A stretch of DNA of 34,051 bases from positions 1 through 34,051 of the forward strand of contig JAIRYV010000061.1 of assembly GCA_031267685.1 (NCBI GenBank). Direction: 5' to 3'. Every line of letters begins with the position of its first letter. The stretch's first letter is position 1. The notes below the pieces were generated by a model. The model was given only the letters and a program-made list of their open reading frames with translations, had not been told where the DNA came from and did no database searches. The translations under genes and the position numbers were made by a program. Positions 24,518-31,723 of this stretch are shown here, one piece after another. Origin of the DNA: Treponema sp. (lineage in GTDB: Bacteria > Spirochaetota > Spirochaetia > Treponematales > Breznakiellaceae).

Positions 24518-24899
24518 GGAGTTTAATCCCCGACTCTTGGGACTGAACTTTTTTACTGAAGTATTCAATTTTATGGATTACTTTTTTTAGATGTTTCTGC
24601 ATCTCCAGTATTTGAGCTTCCACGTTTTTTTTATGTTCCTGCAGCAGTTCGCGGCGCTGTTGCAGAGTCGTATCTCCCTCAACGCTCAGTTCAACGAAGT
24701 TCTTGATCTGCTTGATGGACATACCGGTGTTTTTGAGACAGCAGATCAAACTGAGCCATTCAAGGTCATCCTCCGAGTAACGACGTATACCGCTCCTACT
24801 CCGTGCCACGCTTGGCAGGAGACCTTCATTTTCATAGTAACGCAAGACATGCGGGAGCAAGTTAGTTTTTTCCGAAACCTGTTTAATTGAATACGACAA
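24510..24899 (-). CDS. MerR-family transcriptional regulator
   Basis: The winged helix-turn-helix is clear: S-Y-S-I-K-Q-V-S-E-K-T-N-L-L-P-H-V-L-R-Y-Y-E-N-E-G-L-L, then R-S-G-I-R-R-Y-S-E-D-D-L. A long coiled coil (about residues 75-120) follows for dimerisation. The effector tail is short and has no cysteine metal-binding cluster, so it resembles the stress/AdhR-like branch rather than metal sensors. AAGGAG lies six bases before TTG 24899; the in-frame ATG at 24905 abuts the AAGGAG directly, so TTG is preferred. It overlaps the downstream methyltransferase gene. A 22-bp palindromic array lies upstream. Confidence 0.85.
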   Translation of the reverse strand: MSYSIKQVSEKTNLLPHVLRYYENEGLLPSVARSRSGIRRYSEDDLEWLSLICCLKNTGMSIKQIKNFVELSVEGDTTLQQRRELLQEHKKNVEAQILEMQKHLKKVIHKIEYFSKKVQSQESGIKLHE

Positions 24900-24919
24900 A
24901 CGCATCTCCTTACTCAAGA

Positions 24920-24948
24920 AGAATAGCAAAGGAGAAAGCGCTTGACAA
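24920..24948 (-). promoter_or_regulatory. Predicted promoter of the MerR gene
   Basis: On the minus strand TTGTCA (24948-24943), a 17-bp spacer and TATTCT (24925-24920) lie just upstream of the ribosome-binding site. The -35 overlaps a TTGACA reading the opposite way (24942-24947). Confidence 0.6.
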
Positions 24949-25044
24949 TCCTCTAAGTCTCGTATTCTTCAAGGCGATGCTTACTCGGAGCTAATCGACA
25001 AAGTATGCTTTCAGATAGGTAAGACTATGTTTTTTTCAAGACTC

Positions 25045-25632
25045 CGCATCTCTCACTAAAGAGGTGTATATCTATCGGCAAAAGAGATGTACATCTCTCA
25101 CCAAAAGAGATAGGTATCTCTCACTAAAGAGGTGTATACCTCTCACCAAAAAGTTGTACAGCTCTCGTCAAAAGAGATAGGTATCTCTCATTAAAGAGAT
25201 GTATACCTTTCACCAAAAAGTTGTACAACTCTCACCAAAGAGATAGGTACTTATCACCAAAAAAGATAGATATCTCTCACCAAAGAATGATATATCTCTC
25301 ATCAAATAGGTGTATACCTCTCACCAAAGAATGATATATCTCTCATCAAATAGGTGTATACCTCTCACCAAAAGAGATAGAGACATCTCACCAAAGAGGT
25401 GTATATCTCTCACCAAAGAATGATATATCTCTCACCAAAGAGATAGAGACCTCTCACCAAAGAATGATATATCTCTCATCAAATAGGTGTATACCTCTCA
25501 TCAAAGATATGTACAACTCTCATCAAAGAGATGTACATATCTCACTAAAGAGTTGTACATATCTCACTAAAGAGTTGTACATCTCTCGATAAAGAGTTGT
25601 ACATCTCTCGGAAAAGAGTTGTACATCTCTCG
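25045..25632. repeat. Array of about 26 palindromic 22-23 bp repeats
   Basis: Units of 22 (sometimes 23) bp run head to tail without spacers. A unit consists of the right arm of one palindrome, a CACCAA-like joint and the left arm of the next. The ideal palindrome is AGAGATGTACATCTCT, seen complete at 25085-25100. Central bases vary (TGTAC, TGTAT, TGATAT, TAGGTA) more than the AGAG/CTCT arms. The last five units favour AGAGTTGTACATCTCT. All frames contain stops, so it is non-coding. It lies in the 0.8-kb gap upstream of the MerR gene; 24950-25040 holds nothing else recognisable. Confidence 0.9.
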
Positions 25633-25677
25633 GAAAAAACTCGATGCGGTTTACCCAAAAATACAGTGAGTTTTTCC
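25632..25677 (-). terminator. Possible terminator of the MoxR operon
   Basis: GGAAAAAACTC (25632-25642) and GAGTTTTTCC (25668-25677) form a long-loop inverted repeat between the membrane-protein stop and the 22-bp array. On the minus strand the second arm carries a run of six T residues. Confidence 0.35.
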
Positions 25678-25706
25678 AAAGAGATGTGCTGTCTTGTCAG
25701 AACGTT

Positions 25707-27275
25707 TTAGTTAGCGGCGCGGAGCTTTTCGCTTGTGGTGATTTCTTCAATGCAGGCGGCAAACTCTTCGCGTTCCTCCTCTGAAAGTACATTCTTTGCG
25801 TATAGCGCCCGCTCAAACAGGTCGCCACAACGAATGATGGGGCTGTAAAGCTGGGGGAATAGCGAAACGGCAGCAGCGGCGAGTATCGCACAGTATTCGC
25901 CAGGAGCGCGTGATGGCTTCCAGCTTACCTGACAGGTTTCGCTGCCCCAGACAATGAGGCGGACGAAAAGACTAACACTACGCTTCATATCGCGGCGCTT
26001 GGCTGCGGAATAGCCTTCAAGTAGACTCGTTTCCAGGCGACGGATTGCCTCAGCGTCAGTTTTGGTAAGGCGAATGCCTGCGTCATGCCGGAGCGAGGCG
26101 ATGAATGATGTAACAGCGGCTTTCATCGCATTGAGCCACTCTGTCAGCAGCTGCTTCAGGCGCTTGAGAAACGGCGTATCCTTGTCACTGCGTGTCAGGA
26201 GCGGCTTCACCATGAACCACAGGAAGCCAATAATAAGCAAAGCGAGTGCGGCATATTGGATATAGTCCCAGAACGGAGAGGGTTTATAGTTCTCGTCAAG
26301 CATCAGCTCTTCTGGCAGGCTGAAGCCGCCCATATCCATGGGCATACCCAGCTCAAGCGGTTCTGACGGACGCTCGACCCGAGACGCTTTGGGAAAAAGG
26401 CTGAGGAGCCATACAAGAAAGCCGGTGATAAGCGAAAAGGGCAGTATGCTTGTGTTCGAGGCAAGGATTGTACTAAGAAGAGCAATGGCGCAGGTAAACA
26501 TAAGCATGGCAAAGAGGCGTTTGGAGCGCTGTGGCACGGAAAGACTCACGCCCGCGCCAGCGTAATACTGCTCCTGATTGAAAACGCCAAACAGAGCAAA
26601 GATAACAGTGGTACTTATCACGAAGATAATGAGAAATACGAATAGGAGGATAGGAACCCGAATCTTGAGTGCGGCGCAGACACAGCTTAGTATCAGGATG
26701 AAGGCAAGTTGGACTGTGTGTATCAGGCGGTATTTCTGTATCACGCGGTTAGTGGAGACCATCATGTCTTCGTCCTCATGGATGATTTGCTGGAGTTGTT
26801 CGCCGTCATACGTTTCAGTGTAATGCTCAAAGGTTTCCCGCGCTGCGAACATGCGTCTGAGGATGATGACCTGTATCCAGACATACAAGGCGCAGAGGGC
26901 GGAAAGCGTGTTGCTGATCCACGGGAAAAAGCGTTCCTGAAAGGGTTTGTCAAATCTAAAGAGCGAGGGAAAAAGATAGGCTAGCGCTACCATGACAATA
27001 GCGCCGCGAATGTCTCCGGCGGAATGGCTGCTTTTGTCGTGTTTCATAAACGTGATATACACGGAGGCGACCAGAGCGCTGATGAGACTTGCTATAGCAA
27101 TCGGCAGGTAGGGCATGGCAAAATCAGGGAGCCACTTGCTGATGAAGCGTTCAATGAGCAATAAAGCGCAGATTAGCACTGAGAAAGGCATATAGAAGGA
27201 GATAAGTGTATAAACTGCGCTGGACAGGCCAAAGGCGGGCTGGACGTTTTGTTCGCTGGTGTCAGACGACTTCAT
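25707..27275 (-). CDS. Large membrane protein of a MoxR-DUF58 operon, DUF4129-like C-terminus
   Basis: A 522-residue protein with about eight to nine hydrophobic segments in the first 350 residues and one more near 350-370. A cytoplasmic C-terminal domain contains A-I-R-R-L-E-T-S-L-L-E-G-Y and A-A-A-A-V-S-L-F-P-Q-L-Y-S, ending with L-F-E-R-A-L-Y-A-K-N-V-L-S-E-E-E. A short domain of this kind closes many MoxR/DUF58 operons (DUF4129 type). The function is not known; such clusters are linked to envelope stress and protein assembly. The start has GGAG upstream. Its first codons (M-K-S-S-D-T) are duplicated at the far end of the repeat array that separates it from the DUF58 gene. Confidence 0.7.
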   Translation of the reverse strand: MKSSDTSEQNVQPAFGLSSAVYTLISFYMPFSVLICALLLIERFISKWLPDFAMPYLPIAIASLISALVASVYITFMKHDKSSHSAGDIRGAIVMVALAYLFPSLFRFDKPFQERFFPWISNTLSALCALYVWIQVIILRRMFAARETFEHYTETYDGEQLQQIIHEDEDMMVSTNRVIQKYRLIHTVQLAFILILSCVCAALKIRVPILLFVFLIIFVISTTVIFALFGVFNQEQYYAGAGVSLSVPQRSKRLFAMLMFTCAIALLSTILASNTSILPFSLITGFLVWLLSLFPKASRVERPSEPLELGMPMDMGGFSLPEELMLDENYKPSPFWDYIQYAALALLIIGFLWFMVKPLLTRSDKDTPFLKRLKQLLTEWLNAMKAAVTSFIASLRHDAGIRLTKTDAEAIRRLETSLLEGYSAAKRRDMKRSVSLFVRLIVWGSETCQVSWKPSRAPGEYCAILAAAAVSLFPQLYSPIIRCGDLFERALYAKNVLSEEEREEFAACIEEITTSEKLRAAN

Positions 27276-28315
27276 AAGCGCTTTTCTCCACTGGTGCCAG
27301 ACACTTTGGCAGACGCTTTGGTGATGCCACTGGTGCCAGACACTTTGGTAGACGCTTTGGTGTCAGACACTTTGGTGATGCCACTGGTGCCAGACACTTT
27401 GGTAGACGCTTTGGTGTCAGACACTTTGGTGATGCCACTGGTGTCAGACACTTTGGTGATGCCACTGGTGTCAGACACTTTGGTAGACGCTTTGGTGTCA
27501 GACACTTTGGTGATGCCACTGGTGTCAGACACTTTGGTGATGCCACTGGTGTCAGACACTTTGGTTGCCACTGGTGTCAGACACTTTGGTGATGCCACTG
27601 GTGCCAGACACTTTGGTGATGCCACTGGTGCCAGACACTTTGGTGATGCCACTGGTGCCAGACACTTTGGTGATGCCACTGGTGTCAGACACTTTGGTGG
27701 TGCCACTGGTGTCAGACACTTTGGTGATGCCACTGGTGTCAGACACTTTAGCAGACACTTTGGTGCCAGACACTTTAGCAGACACTTTGGTGCCAGACAC
27801 TTTGGTAGACGCTTTGGCGTCACTGGTGTCAGACACTTTGGTGATGCCACTGGTGCCAGACACTTTAGCAGGCGCTTTGGTGATGCCACTGGTGCCAGAC
27901 ACTTTGGCAGACGCTTTGGTGATACCACTGGTGCCAGACACTTTGGCAGGCGCTTTGGTGATGCCACTGGTGCCAGACACTTTGGCAGGCGCTTTGGTGA
28001 TGCCACTGGTGCCAGACACTTTGGCAGACGCTTTGGTGATGCCACTAGTGCCAGACACTTTAGCAGACACTTTGGTGTCAGACACTTTGGCAGACACTTT
28101 GGTGATGCCACTGGTGCCAGACACTTTAGCAGACACTTTGGTGTCAGACACTTTGGCAGACACTTTGGTGATGCCACTGGTGTCAGACACTTTGGTGATG
28201 CCACTGGTGTCAGACACTTTGGTGATGCCACTGGTGTCAGACACTTTAGCAGACACTTTGGTGTCAGACACTTTGATAGGGATAGGCGCTTTGGTGGTGT
28301 CAGACGACTTCATAA
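27258..28315 (-). repeat. 1-kb array of 27-bp repeats bracketed by a 20-bp direct duplication
   Basis: About 37 units of 27 bp fill the gap between two operon genes. On the minus strand a unit encodes nine residues (K-V-S-D-T-S-G-I-T). It contains GTGTCTGACAC or GTGTCTGGCAC; variants with GCT-AAA blocks form higher-order repeats. The array is bounded by exact copies of GGTGTCAGACGACTTCATAA at 27258-27277 and 28296-28315. Each copy contains a start codon (M-K-S-S-D-T) preceded by its own Shine-Dalgarno sequence. The normal DUF58 stop lies in the right copy. Confidence 0.9.
27552..28313 (-). CDS. Possible repeat-peptide ORF within the 27-bp array
   Basis: From ATG 28313, with AAGGAAAG upstream and overlapping the DUF58 stop, the frame reads M-K-S-S-D-T-T-K-A-P-I-P and then about 27 nine-residue repeats to a stop at 27552. 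The stop results from a two-base deletion in one unit (GGTTGCC for GGTGATGCC, near 27564). Beyond it the same K-V-S-D-T peptide continues in the next frame to a TGA at 27272-27274 that overlaps the ATG of the next gene. Without that deletion it would be a protein of roughly 346 residues coupled to both neighbours. Several other frames are also open, so coding is unproven. Confidence 0.3.
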   Translation of the reverse strand: MKSSDTTKAPIPIKVSDTKVSAKVSDTSGITKVSDTSGITKVSDTSGITKVSAKVSDTKVSAKVSGTSGITKVSAKVSDTKVSAKVSGTSGITKASAKVSGTSGITKAPAKVSGTSGITKAPAKVSGTSGITKASAKVSGTSGITKAPAKVSGTSGITKVSDTSDAKASTKVSGTKVSAKVSGTKVSAKVSDTSGITKVSDTSGTTKVSDTSGITKVSGTSGITKVSGTSGITKVSGTSGITKVSDTSGNQSV

Positions 28316-29514
28316 CCGCTTTCCTTTATCTGGTAACGCCGTGAATTACCCGGTACAAGGGAGGTCACGGTCTTTTCATCAATGATAAGATATTCCAGCG
28401 ACAGGTGATAGCGCTTGAGGGTGTTAAGCCCGCGATACGCCTCATCGCCCAAATCCGGCCCCACATAGAGCAGCCGGGTTCCGTAGGGCAGATACTTTCC
28501 ACGCTCAAGAAGTACTGCGGCAGCGGAAGACACACCGGATTCAGTGGACGATGGTTCCGGCGAGCCGTGTTTCACTGCCGCGAGACGCTCAAGAATGGGA
28601 ACCAGCGTGAAGGTGGAGGGGGCGATGATCGAGGTGGACTGTGGCGAGTAGACGGTGATGCCCAAAGCCTGCCGCTGACGCGAGGCCATCAGGCAGAGCG
28701 CCGCCGCAACCTCAATGGAGCGTTCCATATATAGGTCGCGCCTGCGCAGACCATAGTCCAAACGCGCTATATTAAGGAAGATAAATACAGGAAACGAGAT
28801 GGTGGCTTCATATTCGTTCACCATGAGGCCGCTGCCCTCCGCACCACGCACCGCACCAACACGGGCGCTGGCCTTCCAGTTGATGCGTCGAGGCTCGTCG
28901 CCAATGTGATAAGGCCGGAGCGAGCGGCAGCGGGTGAGGTCTTCATAGAGCGTGTTAGGGGTCAGGAGTGTGCCGAGGGGAATCCCGCCAGGGCTTTTGA
29001 TGTTGGCAAAGGCTGGTGCGGGGTATACAAAAAGCGTAGTGGTTTCCGGGTAACTCAGGTGAAAGGGGAACAAGCCCAGTGGGTCGCAGCCCCGCACAAT
29101 GACCGGGCCCAGTGTGTAGACGCCGCGCTCCGCGCAGTAGCCGTGCCAGGTAATCACGAGCCGCGAATTGGCGCGAAGAGTGCAGAGGCCGCGAATGTTG
29201 CGGAACACAGCAAGTCCGCCCGGTGAATCGTTCAATGCCAGCATATAGGCGGGAAGCCTGCCATGGTTCTCCACGAGAATCTCAACCTGTGTCCATGCAT
29301 AGCGGAACGCACGCAGTTCCTTGTCCCGTCGCTTAACCCGCAGATTCCTAATGAGGTAGTCGCTGTATATCTTTGAGGCAATGATGATGAGTACCAAAAA
29401 AAGCGCGATAAACTGAACCACATAGAACGAAGTAAAGAGAAACACGATAAAAAGGAAGAAGGCCCCGAGAAGGAGCCTACGGCCACTGCCCACCATTGCG
29501 CTTTGCTGTTTCAC
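28300..29514 (-). CDS. DUF58 family protein
   Basis: A 404-residue protein with two N-terminal membrane helices (~12-50). The DUF58 signature R-S-L-R-P-Y-H-I-G-D-E-P-R-R-I-N-W-K-A-S-A-R-V-G lies near residue 200, followed by a von Willebrand A-like region with D-L-Y-M-E-R-S-I-E-V-A-A-A-L. DUF58 proteins are encoded with MoxR ATPases and are thought to act as metal-dependent adaptors or chaperone targets. Its ATG overlaps the MoxR stop (ATGA). The C-terminus reads G-Y-E-V-V-stop through the 20-bp sequence that is duplicated around the repeat array. Confidence 0.9.
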   Translation of the reverse strand: MKQQSAMVGSGRRLLLGAFFLFIVFLFTSFYVVQFIALFLVLIIIASKIYSDYLIRNLRVKRRDKELRAFRYAWTQVEILVENHGRLPAYMLALNDSPGGLAVFRNIRGLCTLRANSRLVITWHGYCAERGVYTLGPVIVRGCDPLGLFPFHLSYPETTTLFVYPAPAFANIKSPGGIPLGTLLTPNTLYEDLTRCRSLRPYHIGDEPRRINWKASARVGAVRGAEGSGLMVNEYEATISFPVFIFLNIARLDYGLRRRDLYMERSIEVAAALCLMASRQRQALGITVYSPQSTSIIAPSTFTLVPILERLAAVKHGSPEPSSTESGVSSAAAVLLERGKYLPYGTRLLYVGPDLGDEAYRGLNTLKRYHLSLEYLIIDEKTVTSLVPGNSRRYQIKESGYEVV

Positions 29515-30470
29515 GTCGCGTTCCGGTATTCAGGAACCGGCGTTTTGTCGAGGATCGACTCGATGATCCGGTCAGGGGTAATGCCGCGCACTACGGACTC
29601 TGAAGACAAAAGTAGACGCTGGCGAAACACTGGCCCAGCCATAGTTTTGACATCTTCCGGCGTAACAAAGTCGCGGTTGCGAATGGCCGCATAAGCCTGT
29701 GAAGCGCGATACAGGGCAAGGCTTCCACGCGGCGAAAGCCCAATTCGCAGGGCGCTTTCCTGCCGTGACGCCTCTATCAGGCTAAGCAGGTAGTTCCGCA
29801 CGGTGGGGTCAACGTGAATCTGCGTAACTGCTTCCTGCAATGCCGTGATTTCACTCGCGTCCACAGCCCGCGTAATGTCGTTCACTGGATGGCTGACGCG
29901 CCGCTGGTTCTCAAGCATGAGCGCTTCAGAATCATGGTCGGGATAACCAATGTTGATAGATACCATGAACCGGTCTTTCTGAGCTTCCGGCAAGGGAAAG
30001 GTTCCCTCAAACTCGACTGGATTCTCGGTTGACAGCACGAAAAACGGCTCTGGCAGGAGAACACGCTTACCGTCCACCGAGATTTGCCCCTCAGCCATGG
30101 CCTCAAGCAGAGCAGCCTGAGTGCGCGGTGTGGCGCGGTTAATCTCGTCCACCAGCACAAACTGATTCACCACTGGCCCTGGACGATAGACAAAGACCCC
30201 CTCGTTCTGTTGCCACACTGATACACCCAGAATGTCAGCCGGCAGAAGGTCTGGCGTACACTGAATACGGGCAAAACTCAGGTCAAGGCTCGCGGCAAAG
30301 GCTCGCGCCAGTATCGTTTTACCAGTGCCGGGTACATCTTCCAGTAATACATGCCCTCGGCTCAGAAAGGCCGCAGTGAGCGTGTCAATGACTGCGGCCT
30401 TTCCCAGAAAAACCTTCTCAATGTTCGTTCGGAGTCGCTCGGCAAACTCGGCAACAGATAGTGTATTCAT
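29511..30470 (-). CDS. MoxR-family AAA+ ATPase
   Basis: A 319-residue ATPase. Walker A is V-P-G-T-G-K-T (residues 46-52), Walker B is F-V-L-V-D-E (104-109), followed by I-N-R-A-T-P-R-T-Q-A-A-L-L-E-A-M. Sensor 1 is in S-T-E-N-P-V-E-F-E-G-T-F-P-L-P-E-A-Q-K-D-R-F, typical of MoxR. A C-terminal lid with G-L-S-P-R-G-S-L-A-L completes it. It probably remodels or activates an envelope or metalloenzyme target together with the DUF58 protein downstream. It is the first gene of its operon, 41 bp from the hydrogenase-linked phosphatase upstream, so read-through from that cluster is possible. Confidence 0.95.
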   Translation of the reverse strand: MNTLSVAEFAERLRTNIEKVFLGKAAVIDTLTAAFLSRGHVLLEDVPGTGKTILARAFAASLDLSFARIQCTPDLLPADILGVSVWQQNEGVFVYRPGPVVNQFVLVDEINRATPRTQAALLEAMAEGQISVDGKRVLLPEPFFVLSTENPVEFEGTFPLPEAQKDRFMVSINIGYPDHDSEALMLENQRRVSHPVNDITRAVDASEITALQEAVTQIHVDPTVRNYLLSLIEASRQESALRIGLSPRGSLALYRASQAYAAIRNRDFVTPEDVKTMAGPVFRQRLLLSSESVVRGITPDRIIESILDKTPVPEYRNAT

Positions 30471-30511
30471 AACTTAGCATACCATGTCGTGCAGAGAGGG
30501 AATAGCATGTT

Positions 30512-31723
30512 TTAAAAATATTGAATATGTACCTCTTTCAGGTATTTCTCTTCCAGTAACAGGGCAATCTTCTTAATAATGTTGCGGCGGATTTCAAGTT
30601 CAACCGGCATGTTCGGGTCTTGGTGAGCTTCGTTGATTTTAGTGCCAACCATGAAGCTGATACGGTCGCTATTCAGGAGCAGCTCCACCATTTTGGTCGC
30701 AGCGTTTACTTTACCGCTTGGCTCGCCGCCGTTTTCCAGGATTTCCGACACCACGCCCATAGTGATGATGCCTTCGGTTACAAGATCAGCACCTTCCATG
30801 CGGGAAAAAGGCGGCACATGGGGGTCAATGTCTTTGAGCGATACGCTGATGGGCTTGCCCAGTTCGCGTGAAATGATGTTGGCAGTAGTGCCGCCGGAAA
30901 TGATTTTTGTGCCACTGAACAAGGAAAAGCATCGAACGAAATCCTTGTCGCTCTCAGGACGGAGCGGCGGGCCAGTCAGAACCAGCGTATCGCGGGGATG
31001 ACGGAAATAGACAACAGCACAGGAAATGTCGTCTTTTGGTTTGTTACTATCACGGAGAGCTGCTTCTTGAACTACAGCATGGGCAAGAGCGCGGGCGCTG
31101 ATGTCCGGCGCAACCGTAACACGGTTCAGAATGAAATCACGAGCGTTCTTTATGCCCCAGCCAAACGGTAAGTCCGCACTCCCCATGCCCGCCTGAGTTA
31201 CGCCATCGGAAAAAAACACAAGCCGGTCGCCCGGATTCACCGCACTCTTGGAGTAATACAATCGAGCCTCCTGAATAGGCGCAGTCTTCTTGTTCTTTCG
31301 CTCAATAGGTCTCATTTCCTTGTCTGGCTCAACAAGAGTCTGATGACGAATGAGAAGATAAGGCGGGTTATCATACTCCATAACTTTAAGCATGGCGCTT
31401 GGTCCTATGTCGACCAGAGTAAACGTGGCATAACTTATACCGCGCTCTTTACACACCGGTAGAGTATTCATAATGATCTCAGCAGCGCGCCTAATCGGGA
31501 TGTTAAGCGAAATGAATTTGGTCGCCATGGTCGCAGTGAGTGTGGCGAGTACGCCAGCCTTAATGCCAGAACCAAGTCCGTCAGAGAGGCAGACAAGAAC
31601 ATGGCCACTGCTTTTCTGCGAGAAAAACATATCGCCAGCAGCATTCTGCAAATGCTTCTTTAAGCCAAAATGCCCAACTTCAATAAACGGAGGCAGTTCA
31701 ACAATTTCCGACATATCAGCCAT
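30512..31723 (-). CDS. SpoIIE/PP2C-type serine phosphatase of the HydS module
   Basis: A 403-residue soluble protein. The N-terminal half is a SpoIIE-type PP2C domain with metal-binding aspartates in L-S-D-G-L-G-S-G (residues ~47-53), F-F-S-D-G-V-T-Q-A-G and P-K-D-D-I-S-C-A-V-V. The C-terminal ~160 residues (F-S-L-F-S-G-T-K-I-I-S-G-G-T-T-A-N-I, and E-G-I-I-T-M-G-V) are a further domain I do not recognise. It follows the sensory hydrogenase directly (TGATG overlap). In HydS clusters such phosphatases are thought to pass the hydrogenase signal to protein phosphorylation. No cognate kinase is visible in the window. Confidence 0.85.
   Translation of the reverse strand: MADMSEIVELPPFIEVGHFGLKKHLQNAAGDMFFSQKSSGHVLVCLSDGLGSGIKAGVLATLTATMATKFISLNIPIRRAAEIIMNTLPVCKERGISYATFTLVDIGPSAMLKVMEYDNPPYLLIRHQTLVEPDKEMRPIERKNKKTAPIQEARLYYSKSAVNPGDRLVFFSDGVTQAGMGSADLPFGWGIKNARDFILNRVTVAPDISARALAHAVVQEAALRDSNKPKDDISCAVVYFRHPRDTLVLTGPPLRPESDKDFVRCFSLFSGTKIISGGTTANIISRELGKPISVSLKDIDPHVPPFSRMEGADLVTEGIITMGVVSEILENGGEPSGKVNAATKMVELLLNSDRISFMVGTKINEAHQDPNMPVELEIRRNIIKKIALLLEEKYLKEVHIQYF

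Noticed and set aside
24942..24968. Plus-strand MerR-type promoter (TTGACA with a long spacer) reading into the 22-bp array
   Set aside because: The only -10-like hexamer (TATTCT at 24963) gives a 15-bp spacer, not the 19-20 bp of MerR-activated promoters; the minus-strand promoter over the same bases is much better.
25045..25632. CRISPR array
   Set aside because: Units are contiguous, only 22-23 bp, with no unique spacers and no cas genes nearby.
27262..28385. Plus-strand repeat ORFs of 259 and 378 codons
   Set aside because: They are open only because the 27-bp unit lacks stops in several frames. They run antisense to both neighbours and lack ribosome-binding sites; the minus-strand frame with start and overlap signals is the better candidate.
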